The notes beneath the pieces are model-generated. The model was not told the DNA's origin, did not search any database, and was given only the letters and a program-made list of their open reading frames with translations. A DNA stretch of 8,065 nt, taken from assembly GCA_016234025.1 (NCBI GenBank), contig JACQLL010000087.1, forward strand, positions 1 to 8,065, in the 5' to 3' direction. Source of the DNA: Candidatus Pacearchaeota archaeon (GTDB taxonomy: Archaea > Nanobdellota > Nanobdellia > Pacearchaeales > GW2011-AR1). Shown in pieces: positions 1 through 5,438 of the stretch (position 1 is its first letter; the number at the start of each line of letters is the position of its first letter). The position numbers and the translations under genes were made by a program.

Positions 1-9
1 AGATATAGT

Positions 10-38
10 GAACCAACTAAGTTTCTCGGTGTTGGTTC
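10..38 (-). repeat. Short stem-loop (8-bp stem) at left edge
   Basis: Positions 10-17 (gaaccaac) are the exact reverse complement of 31-38 (gttggttc), with a 13-nt loop between them. It is the second of two consecutive hairpins past the 3' end of the leftward gene ending at 103. Read on the minus strand, its loop contains accgagaaactt, which resembles a motif at the right edge of the window. No T-run follows within what is visible, so it does not look like a bacterial-type intrinsic terminator. Function unknown. Confidence 0.5.
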
Positions 39-42
39 CCTA

Positions 43-87
43 ATAGTCCACCAATAAAGCAACCGAAAGATTAAATTGGTGGACTAT
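43..87 (-). repeat. 13-bp perfect stem-loop with 19-nt loop
   Basis: Positions 43-55 (atagtccaccaat) and 75-87 (attggtggactat) are perfect reverse complements separated by 19 nt. The stem starts 16 nt beyond the stop codon of the minus-strand gene at 103-432, so it would form in that gene's 3' untranslated region if transcription continues. It could be a processing or stability element or part of a small RNA. It could also be a repeat-family member, because a hairpin with the same loop length occurs at 7967-8007. There is no poly-U tail, which argues against a classical terminator. Confidence 0.6.
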
Positions 88-102
88 AACTTTTTGACTT
101 TG

Positions 103-432
103 TTAATAGTGCATGTTCCTTTCAAACTCCTCGAGCTTTGATTCTATTTTTTCCAGCTTTTCTAAAAATCTCTCTAGTTTATATTCAAACTCCTCGAGCT
201 TTACTTTTACATCTGCTGCTTCATAATTATTCGAGAGCTGTGGCTTGTTTTCCGTCGAAGCCATATTCGCAAAAGTATCAAGAAATCCGAGAGGGTTTTG
301 TTGTGTTTCCTGATTTGAAGCAAGCTCGACAAAATCATTATTTTTCAGGACTGAATTCTCTCTTCTTTTCAGAATCCCCCTTTTCTCTAAATCTGTGAGG
401 TCAATCACGTCTACCCCTTTCTTAAATACCAT
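103..432 (-). CDS. Small protein with C-terminal coiled coil, unknown function
   Basis: This gene encodes 109 residues, starting at the ATG at 432-430. Three segments are visible. The N-terminal part (about 1-25) is short and charged and contains VIDLTDLEKRG, a pattern I associate with small conserved proteins of Woesearchaeota/Pacearchaeota. The middle is polar and probably disordered, with a short hydrophobic island GFLDTFANM at about 49-57 that could be a binding helix. The C-terminal stretch (about 75-107) is an unbroken coiled coil with heptad core residues L79, F82, L86, F89, L93, I96, L100, F103 and M107. KLEEFE occurs twice, 21 residues apart. There is no signal peptide or membrane segment. 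It probably oligomerises, and its role is unknown. It is divergent from radB and shares that gene's TATA box, which suggests co-expression but does not prove a shared pathway. Confidence 0.8.
   Translation of the reverse strand: MVFKKGVDVIDLTDLEKRGILKRRENSVLKNNDFVELASNQETQQNPLGFLDTFANMASTENKPQLSNNYEAADVKVKLEEFEYKLERFLEKLEKIESKLEEFERNMHY
121..202 (-). repeat. 19-nt direct repeat inside the coiled-coil gene, 63-nt period
   Basis: The 19-mer ttcaaactcctcgagcttt occurs at 121-139 and again, without mismatch, at 184-202. The 63-nt period equals 21 codons, or exactly three heptads of the coiled coil, and both copies are in the same reading frame. This fits duplication of a three-heptad unit within the gene. 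Identity at the nucleotide level suggests the duplication is recent or maintained. Confidence 0.8.
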
Positions 433-450
433 ATTAAACTAAACAAAAGG

Positions 451-461
451 TTTTATATAAA
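451..461. promoter_or_regulatory. Shared TATA box for two divergent genes
   Basis: ttttatataaa lies near the middle of the 46-bp gap between the start codons at 432 (minus) and 479 (plus). Its core reads as a TATA box on both strands. The centre (about 456-457) is 22-23 bp from the radB ATG and 24-25 bp from the leftward ATG, close to the usual archaeal TATA-to-start distance. Both transcripts would then be leaderless. A-rich stretches that could act as BRE elements lie on each side (aaacaaaagg before it on the plus strand, gataaaat before it on the minus strand). No second TATA-like box is seen in the gap. Confidence 0.65.
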
Positions 462-478
462 TTTTATCTAAGAATGGC

Positions 479-1171
479 ATGGCGAAAATATCCTCGGGCA
501 GTTTTGATTTGAACAAATTTCTTTACGGAGGTTATGACACCGATATAGTAAGTGTTCTTTACGGCGGTCCGGGAACAGGCAAGACAAATTTCTGCTTGAT
601 TGCAGCTGTTTCGCAGGCGAAGAAAGGGAAGAAAGTAATTTTCATTGACACCGAAGGAGGTTTTTCTATCGAGAGAGTCAAGCAGTTAGTAGGAGATAAC
701 GGAGAGAAAGACAAAGTCCTGAAAAACATTTTTCTTTTGAAACCAACAAATTTCGACGAACAAAAAAAATCATTTGGTGAGTTGAATAAATATTTGAAAG
801 ACGAAGTTAGTTTGATTGTCGTCGACGGAATGACTATTTTATACCGACTTGATTTTGCGGCTGCGCGGGAAAAGAACGACGAAGCAATGCAAACAATTAA
901 CTCCGAACTCGCGAGACAAATGAAAACATTGGCAGAAATTTCGAGAAAGAAACATATTCCAGTTCTCGTTACGAATCAAATTTATCGCTGGGAAGATACC
1001 GACAAAATGGTCGGCGGAGATATTCTGAAGTATTGGGGAAAGTGCCTGATTGAACTTGTGAATGATAAGGGGAGGAGAGTTGTTTATTTGAGGAAACATA
1101 GAAGTTTGCCCGAGAAGAATTTTGTTTTCACAATAGACGATAAAGGAATCAGGAAGAGGGGTTGGATTTGA
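479..1171 (+). CDS. radB: DNA repair and recombination protein RadB
   Basis: This 230-residue RecA/RadA-superfamily ATPase is RadB, the archaeal paralogue of RadA thought to modulate RadA and Holliday-junction processing. It acts in the cytoplasm on DNA. It begins directly with the core ATPase domain and lacks the N-terminal helix-hairpin-helix domain of RadA, which is the RadB hallmark, and its length is typical. Walker A is GGPGTGKT at 29-36, DTEGGFS is at 57-63, and Walker B is SLIVVDG at 111-117. The sensor-like strand LVTNQIY is at 163-169 and a late HRSLPEK at 207-213. The start at 479 is preferred because a TATA box is centred 22-23 bp upstream. The ATG at 474 is in another frame. Two further genes follow in the same direction, with a ligase second, consistent with a DNA repair neighbourhood. 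Confidence 0.93.
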   Translation: MAKISSGSFDLNKFLYGGYDTDIVSVLYGGPGTGKTNFCLIAAVSQAKKGKKVIFIDTEGGFSIERVKQLVGDNGEKDKVLKNIFLLKPTNFDEQKKSFGELNKYLKDEVSLIVVDGMTILYRLDFAAAREKNDEAMQTINSELARQMKTLAEISRKKHIPVLVTNQIYRWEDTDKMVGGDILKYWGKCLIELVNDKGRRVVYLRKHRSLPEKNFVFTIDDKGIRKRGWI

Positions 1172-1184
1172 CACTTTAGAAAGA

Positions 1185-1193
1185 TTTAAAAAT
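1185..1193 (+). promoter_or_regulatory. TATA-like box for the gene at 1214
   Basis: tttaaaaat is centred about 25 bp before the ATG at 1214, the spacing expected for a leaderless archaeal transcript. The gap from radB is only 42 bp and AT-rich. The downstream gene may therefore be transcribed from here, by read-through from radB, or both. Confidence 0.5.
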
Positions 1194-1213
1194 TTGAAAT
1201 CAAAATAAATCAG

Positions 1214-1585
1214 ATGAAATTAACCGGAAGATATCCTATGTCGGCAGGAACTTTTGAAGAGATTTTGAAAGCTTTGCCAGAAGCAGAGTTTAAAGTTAGA
1301 CTGCAGGACAGAAAAAATTCCAATCGAGAGAAAAAGATAAGATTAAAAAGAGAAATAGCACGATATTATGCAAGTAGAGAAGGTCTAAGATTCTTTGACT
1401 TGGGTTATTCCACTGAAGACTTTGAAGTTTTAGTCAATCCTTATGGAGTTGAAGTTAAATACTCAAGCGAAGAGCCACCATTTTTAAGAGGTTTAAAGAA
1501 AATCAGGGGAGTTGAAATTGTTGTGAACGGGAGAAGCGAATTCGGAGAGATCGCCGAACAATCTTCCGCATTATATGACGATTAA
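1214..1585 (+). CDS. Hypothetical protein between radB and DNA ligase
   Basis: This 123-residue protein belongs to no family I recognise. It appears soluble, with no signal peptide, membrane segment or cysteine. The middle (about 33-56) is strongly basic with many Lys and Arg, compatible with nucleic-acid contact. The C-terminal half alternates short hydrophobic strands (FEVLVNPYGVEVKY at about 69-82, VEIVVNG at about 99-105) with a Pro-Pro turn, suggesting an alpha/beta fold, and it ends in an acidic tail. The start is chosen because the ATG lies 25 bp after a TATA-like box. It sits 42 bp after radB and 34 bp before the ligase on the same strand, so an accessory role in DNA metabolism is a fair guess, but that rests on position alone. 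Confidence 0.75.
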   Translation: MKLTGRYPMSAGTFEEILKALPEAEFKVRLQDRKNSNREKKIRLKREIARYYASREGLRFFDLGYSTEDFEVLVNPYGVEVKYSSEEPPFLRGLKKIRGVEIVVNGRSEFGEIAEQSSALYDD

Positions 1586-1590
1586 TAAGA

Positions 1591-1598
1591 GTTAAATA
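1591..1598 (+). promoter_or_regulatory. TATA-like box for the DNA ligase gene
   Basis: gttaaata is centred about 25 bp upstream of the ligase ATG at 1620, again fitting a leaderless transcript. The 15 bp before the start codon are pyrimidine-rich (tctcttcctattttt), which could also serve as a T-rich terminator for the preceding gene. Confidence 0.5.
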
Positions 1599-1611
1599 CC
1601 TCTCTTCCTAT

Positions 1612-1629
1612 TTTTCGACATGTCGAAAA
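1612..1629. promoter_or_regulatory. 18-bp perfect palindrome over the ligase start codon
   Basis: ttttcgaca/tgtcgaaaa is a perfect inverted repeat with 9-bp arms and no spacer, centred between 1620 and 1621, the first two bases of the ATG. If transcription starts at or next to the ATG, as the TATA position implies, a dimeric regulator bound here would cover the initiation site. In leaderless RNA the arm could also hide the start codon. Part of the palindrome encodes MSK, so coding need does not explain the upstream arm. Operator function is inferred. Confidence 0.4.
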
Positions 1630-3347
1630 GAGAGATGTTGTATTCTGAAATTGTCGATGTTTACGAGAAATTAAATTCGACGACAAAACGCCTCGAGAAA
1701 GAAACAATTTTGTCAGATTTTTTGAAGAAGTTAAAAGAAAAAGGAGATAGTAAATGGATTTATCTTTTGAAAGGGAGAGTAACACCGGATTATGATGAGA
1801 AAATTCTTGGAATAAGCAGCAAGCTTGCGATAAAAGCGATAGCGACCTCCTTTGGAATTTCCGAAGATGAAATCATGAAACGATACAGGAAAGTCGGAGA
1901 CATTGGAGCTCTTGCTGAAGAGTTTGCAAATTCAAAAAAACAGCAGAGCCTGTTTTCGAAAAAACTAGGTGCTGAAAAAGTTTTTTTGAATTTGCGAAAA
2001 GTCATGGACGTCGGAGGAAAAGGGTCTGTCAGAGGAAAAATAGATTTAGTCAGCGAGTTGTTGGGAAATGCGTCGGGAAAAGAAGCAAAGTATATCATCA
2101 GAACATTGATTGGTCAGTTAAGAGTGGGAGTTGCCGACGGAACTTTGAGAGACGCAATTACAGATGCCTTTTTTCCGGGAGAGAAAGGAGAAATGTCAAA
2201 AAAAGTTGAGTTAGCATATGATATGGCAAATGATTTCGCAGTTGTTTTCGACTCTGCGATAAAAGGAAAAAAAGCACTTGGAAAGATTAATATTGTCGTT
2301 GGCAGGCCAATGAACGTGATGCTTCCCGTTAAAGTTACGGACATCAAGGAGGCATTTAGAATTTGCGGCACACCTTGCGCGATTGAACACAAGTACGATG
2401 GCTTCAGAGTTTTGATTAATAAAAAAGGCAAAGACATTTCTTTATTCACGAGAAGATTGGATAATGTTACGAAACAATTCCCCGACGTTGTTAAAATAAT
2501 AAGAGAAAATGTAAAAGGAAATGAATTCATTTTAGACAGCGAGGTTGTTGGATACGAGCCCAAAACAAAAAAACAAAAACCTTTTGAGGCAATTTCACAG
2601 AGAATAAAAAGAAAATACGATATTGAAAAACTGGAAAAGGAAATTCCAGTTGAGGTTAATGCATTTGACGTTTTGTATTACGACGGAAAGAACCTGATGA
2701 ACGAACCTTTCAGGGAAAGAAGAAAAATTTTAGAAAAAATTATCAAGACGATTAAACTGAAAATAAGAGTGAGCGAGCAGATAGTTACAGAAGACGAAAA
2801 AGAAGCAGAGGAATTTTATGAAAAGGCGATAAAGCTCGGCGAGGAAGGTATAATGATAAAAAACCTTGAGGCGCCGTATCGACAAGGGAGGAGGGTTGGA
2901 TTCATGGTTAAGCTAAAGCCAGTTGTTAATGACATGGACTTAGTGATTACCGGCGCAGAATACGGCTCCGGAAAAAGAGGAGGTCTGCTGACTTCTTACA
3001 TAGTTGCCTGCAAGAGCGGAGATAGCTATCAGGAAGTCGGGAAAGTAAGCAGCGGCTTGAAAGAGTTAGAACAAGAAGGCGGGACAACATACGAAGAGAT
3101 GACAAAGTTACTGAAACCTTTAATTGAAAATGAAAAAGGAAAAGTAGTGCGGGTAAAACCAAAGATTGTCGTCGCTGTTACTTATCAGAATATTCAGAAG
3201 AGTCCGAGTTACGACTCTGGTTTTGCCTTGAGATTTCCTAGAATAACTGCCTACCGTCCGGACAAGGCGCTGAAAGATATAGCAGATTTAAGTGAATTTA
3301 CCAAAGAGTGGAATAGGATGTTGAAAGACGAGAGTCATACCGGATGA
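1620..3347 (+). CDS. lig: ATP-dependent DNA ligase, archaeal LigI type
   Basis: The product (575 residues) seals nicks in DNA via an enzyme-AMP intermediate, joining Okazaki fragments and finishing repair. Domains in order are the N-terminal DNA-binding domain (about 1-220), adenylation domain (about 225-435) and OB-fold domain (about 436-575). Motif I is KYDG at 258-261, with K258 the predicted AMP-accepting lysine. Motif III is FILDSEVVGY at 303-312, IIIa is VNAFDVLYYDG at 346-356, IV is EGIMIK at 409-414, V is KLKP at 431-434, and VI is LRFPR at 537-541 with a following RPDK. QQSLF at 108-112 resembles the short PCNA-binding motif QKSFF placed similarly in the Pyrococcus ligase. All key motifs are intact and the length is normal for the family. 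The gene ends 6 bp from the convergent gene at 3354-4766. Confidence 0.96.
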   Translation: MSKREMLYSEIVDVYEKLNSTTKRLEKETILSDFLKKLKEKGDSKWIYLLKGRVTPDYDEKILGISSKLAIKAIATSFGISEDEIMKRYRKVGDIGALAEEFANSKKQQSLFSKKLGAEKVFLNLRKVMDVGGKGSVRGKIDLVSELLGNASGKEAKYIIRTLIGQLRVGVADGTLRDAITDAFFPGEKGEMSKKVELAYDMANDFAVVFDSAIKGKKALGKINIVVGRPMNVMLPVKVTDIKEAFRICGTPCAIEHKYDGFRVLINKKGKDISLFTRRLDNVTKQFPDVVKIIRENVKGNEFILDSEVVGYEPKTKKQKPFEAISQRIKRKYDIEKLEKEIPVEVNAFDVLYYDGKNLMNEPFRERRKILEKIIKTIKLKIRVSEQIVTEDEKEAEEFYEKAIKLGEEGIMIKNLEAPYRQGRRVGFMVKLKPVVNDMDLVITGAEYGSGKRGGLLTSYIVACKSGDSYQEVGKVSSGLKELEQEGGTTYEEMTKLLKPLIENEKGKVVRVKPKIVVAVTYQNIQKSPSYDSGFALRFPRITAYRPDKALKDIADLSEFTKEWNRMLKDESHTG

Positions 3348-3353
3348 AATGCA

Positions 3354-4766
3354 CTAAATCTGCTTTTTATTCAGAAAGAAATTAATTTTTTCTGTTCTAT
3401 ACAATCTATATTTATCTCCGAGATGATTTAAAACTGCTCCTGCTGCTCCGCCGGCAACAATTCCGATTAATCCAAAGATTATTGGCATATAACCTCTGAA
3501 TCTGTCGACTTCAAAACCGCCTTTAAAATTTTCTTCATACATTTTTACTGCTGTTTCCAAAACTTCTCTCCCTGCTTTTTTCCCGTTTCCTGACTTTTTG
3601 TCCAATTTAATTGCTATGAACTCTTTAACGTCTTCTAGTAGTTCAGGGGATTTATCTGCCGCGTATGACATTCCGTTTATTATTTCCGCAACTGAATCAA
3701 CAAAGCTTACACCGTTTTCTAAAGCGTTTTTTGCTACGCGGAATTCTTTCGGACCGAAATCAAAGCGAGAGTGAGTTATGTAAGTTGTGCTGTGGGCTTT
3801 TCCTTTTGCCTGCCTCCACAAATCTGCGTCGTCATGCAGGGCGTCCCATTTTGAATAAATTATCGGCAAGTTGACATTAATTGTAGAACCTAGGTTCCAA
3901 GTATTTGAGGTCTTGAGCAGTTCCGACTCATCCATCCTTTCGTTTAAACGTTCCCTGCTTTTGTCCATAGAATATTCATTTTCCGCTCCTGTTTCTGTCA
4001 CATTAGGCATTTTTTCTTTAAAGAAAAGTGCCGGATGCGATGCGAGTACGGCGTCTAATTTTCTTGACGCATTTTCTCCGTGCTGTTTTCTATAAGTATA
4101 TGAGTGTGTTGTATGATCATATACCGTGCGCGTTTTTGTGACTGTTCTTGTGTGAGATTCACCGTCGGCTCCGGTGTAAGTTTCTGAGTCGGTGTAAGAT
4201 TCGGTTCGATAATGGTCGATGTGCGATTCGCTCCACGCGTCGTCAAAACTCTCATTGGTTTGGCTTGTCTGAATTGCTGCATTTGCAAATTCCTGTAACT
4301 CATGAAGAGCTTTTTGCGCTCTTTCTGGCAGAATCGTAAGAAGCCCTTCTAAATTGTAACTATAAATCTTCTGGTTCGGGCCTATTATCCCTTCTAACTC
4401 CTGTGCAAAGTATTCATACGGTGAACCGACGATTGCTCTTTCGTTTGCTTTATTCCATGACTCGAAGATTTTCATAGCCGCGTCGTTTGTTGAAATTAGA
4501 TAATGTGTGACAGGCGGAACTAATTTATTTTCTTCTGCGTATCTTTTTTCGATTTGCCCGATTTCAGAGAAGCCTAAGGGAATTGTTTTTTCCCGGTTTG
4601 ATTCGTATCTGCAGGAAACGAGAGCAGCAACTGCCAGACCCAACGCCCCCATTATGGCTACTTCAACAGGAGTATCTCTGACTAAACGGACTCCTCCGCG
4701 CACCCAATTCATAGGGTTCTTGTCCATTCTTCTCAACGCGTCTATTGCTTTCTTCAAAACTTTCAT
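3354..4766 (-). CDS. Large protein with N- and C-terminal membrane anchors, unknown function
   Basis: This 470-residue protein belongs to no family I recognise. A basic N-terminus precedes a hydrophobic segment at about 34-51, and a Gly/Ala-rich hydrophobic segment lies at about 427-447 before a basic tail. By the positive-inside rule both ends face the cytoplasm and about 375 residues lie outside. The loop contains a region (about 178-229) very rich in Ser, Thr, Tyr and His with alternating patterns such as SYTDSETYT and RTVTKTRTVY, probably beta strands. Six His lie in it. The only cysteine, C52, ends LVSC, which fits a bacterial-type lipobox, although the 33-residue preceding region is long for one. 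N-glycosylation sequons such as NES and NVT occur in the loop. The gene is probably monocistronic from its own promoter. A surface or adhesion role is possible but unproven. Confidence 0.85.
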   Translation of the reverse strand: MKVLKKAIDALRRMDKNPMNWVRGGVRLVRDTPVEVAIMGALGLAVAALVSCRYESNREKTIPLGFSEIGQIEKRYAEENKLVPPVTHYLISTNDAAMKIFESWNKANERAIVGSPYEYFAQELEGIIGPNQKIYSYNLEGLLTILPERAQKALHELQEFANAAIQTSQTNESFDDAWSESHIDHYRTESYTDSETYTGADGESHTRTVTKTRTVYDHTTHSYTYRKQHGENASRKLDAVLASHPALFFKEKMPNVTETGAENEYSMDKSRERLNERMDESELLKTSNTWNLGSTINVNLPIIYSKWDALHDDADLWRQAKGKAHSTTYITHSRFDFGPKEFRVAKNALENGVSFVDSVAEIINGMSYAADKSPELLEDVKEFIAIKLDKKSGNGKKAGREVLETAVKMYEENFKGGFEVDRFRGYMPIIFGLIGIVAGGAAGAVLNHLGDKYRLYRTEKINFFLNKKQI

Positions 4767-4787
4767 GAAAATCTTTTAATAATTAGG

Positions 4788-4795
4788 TATTTAAG
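4788..4795 (-). promoter_or_regulatory. TATA-like box for the two-anchor membrane protein gene
   Basis: On the minus strand, cttaaata is centred about 25 bp upstream of the ATG at 4766, giving a leaderless transcript. It lies in the 90-bp gap after the helix-turn-helix gene. No other clear signal is seen in that gap. Confidence 0.5.
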
Positions 4796-4856
4796 CTTTG
4801 CCTCTTACTTGAATACTTCGCAATCCGACTTTTTTGTTATAAATCTTTGATTTCAA

Positions 4857-5387
4857 TCAGATGTCTTCATCTAAAATTTCAATCTTGTCTTCCGACTCCA
4901 TGTTAACAATTTCAGAGTTTTTTATTATATCTTTAACCGACTTGCTGAAATCCCTGCCGTCTTTTCTGAGATTCACTTTCAGAGTTTGTTGAATTTTGTT
5001 TATCAAGACAAAATCATGGAACGGAAGAATTCCGAACTCGAGCTGTCTTAACGAGTCCTCGGGTTCATTGATAAGCTTAGCAAGTTGATTCCTGCTAAGA
5101 CCTTTTTTTCTTCTTTCAACTCTTATTATCCAATGAAAATTATCGACCAACTCAGAAAGAACCTGGCTTTCCCTCCAGCTTTCTTTTTTATGCAATTTGT
5201 CCACTATGTTTGTCCGTTCTTCTTTTTTTTCACGCGTTTTATCAAATGAAATTTCAGACGCGGTTCTCTGTAGTTCCAAGGACTTCGGCTTTCTTAATAT
5301 CGGAAGTCCCTCTCTTTTGGCGTATGCTTCTGTGACCTTAACAATTTTCCCTTCCTCTATTGCGTCAACAATTATCTCTCCATTCAT
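4857..5387 (-). CDS. MBF1-like helix-turn-helix protein without zinc ribbon
   Basis: The protein is 176 residues long. Its C-terminal half carries an XRE-family helix-turn-helix domain (about 86-143). The pattern GLSRNQLAKLINEPEDSLRQLEFG followed by a Pro and a hydrophobic final helix is typical of archaeal and eukaryotic MBF1, a factor that bridges transcription machinery or binds stalled ribosomes. Canonical MBF1 starts with a CXXC zinc ribbon. This protein has no cysteine and instead begins with a short beta-like segment and VTEAYAKREGLPILR at 18-32, a block I associate with DPANN proteins, followed by a charged linker. The last 30 residues are acidic. The start at 5387 lies about 27 bp after a TATA-like box. 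It follows the thioredoxin-fold gene by 51 bp and could be partly co-transcribed with it. It could be an ordinary DNA-binding regulator. Confidence 0.82.
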   Translation of the reverse strand: MNGEIIVDAIEEGKIVKVTEAYAKREGLPILRKPKSLELQRTASEISFDKTREKKEERTNIVDKLHKKESWRESQVLSELVDNFHWIIRVERRKKGLSRNQLAKLINEPEDSLRQLEFGILPFHDFVLINKIQQTLKVNLRKDGRDFSKSVKDIIKNSEIVNMESEDKIEILDEDI

Positions 5388-5407
5388 ATCTTTACTTGTC
5401 TTCTCCC

Positions 5408-5419
5408 TTTTTATTTATT
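5408..5419 (-). promoter_or_regulatory. TATA-like box for the MBF1-like gene
   Basis: On the minus strand, aataaataaaaa is centred about 27 bp before the ATG at 5387, in the 51-bp gap after the thioredoxin-fold gene. A GGGAG run (plus-strand 5403-5407) lies 15 nt before the start codon, rather far for a Shine-Dalgarno site, so a leaderless or very short-leader transcript seems more likely. Confidence 0.4.
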
Positions 5420-5438
5420 GTTGAAGTGCGGAATATGC

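Noticed and set aside
43..87. Intrinsic terminator for the coiled-coil gene
   Set aside because: The stem is strong but no T-run follows it on the minus strand, and archaeal termination normally relies on T-tracts rather than hairpins.
1..100. CRISPR repeat, tRNA or transposon end at the left edge
   Set aside because: No regularly spaced direct repeats, no tRNA arms and no transposase gene are visible. Only the two inverted repeats are supported.
474..476. ATG at 474 as an alternative start for radB
   Set aside because: It is in a different frame from the RadB sequence, which starts at 479.
839..1174. 111-codon open frame on the minus strand within radB
   Set aside because: Antisense to conserved RadB motifs, with no promoter or family match.
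2114..2563. 149-codon open frame on the minus strand within the ligase gene
   Set aside because: Antisense to the conserved ligase domains, including the active-site lysine. The Ser/Phe-rich translation has no recognisable feature.
4055..4303. 82-codon overlapping frame in the Ser/Thr/Tyr/His-rich part of the membrane protein gene
   Set aside because: It results from the repetitive composition of that region. The main frame is long and continuous with membrane segments at both ends.
4861..4995. Short plus-strand frame of about 44 codons preceded by a TATA-like ttataaat
   Set aside because: It lies antisense to the 3' end of the MBF1-like gene, and its translation is Ser/Leu/Phe-rich as expected for a shadow. 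The TATA match is easy to get in AT-rich DNA.
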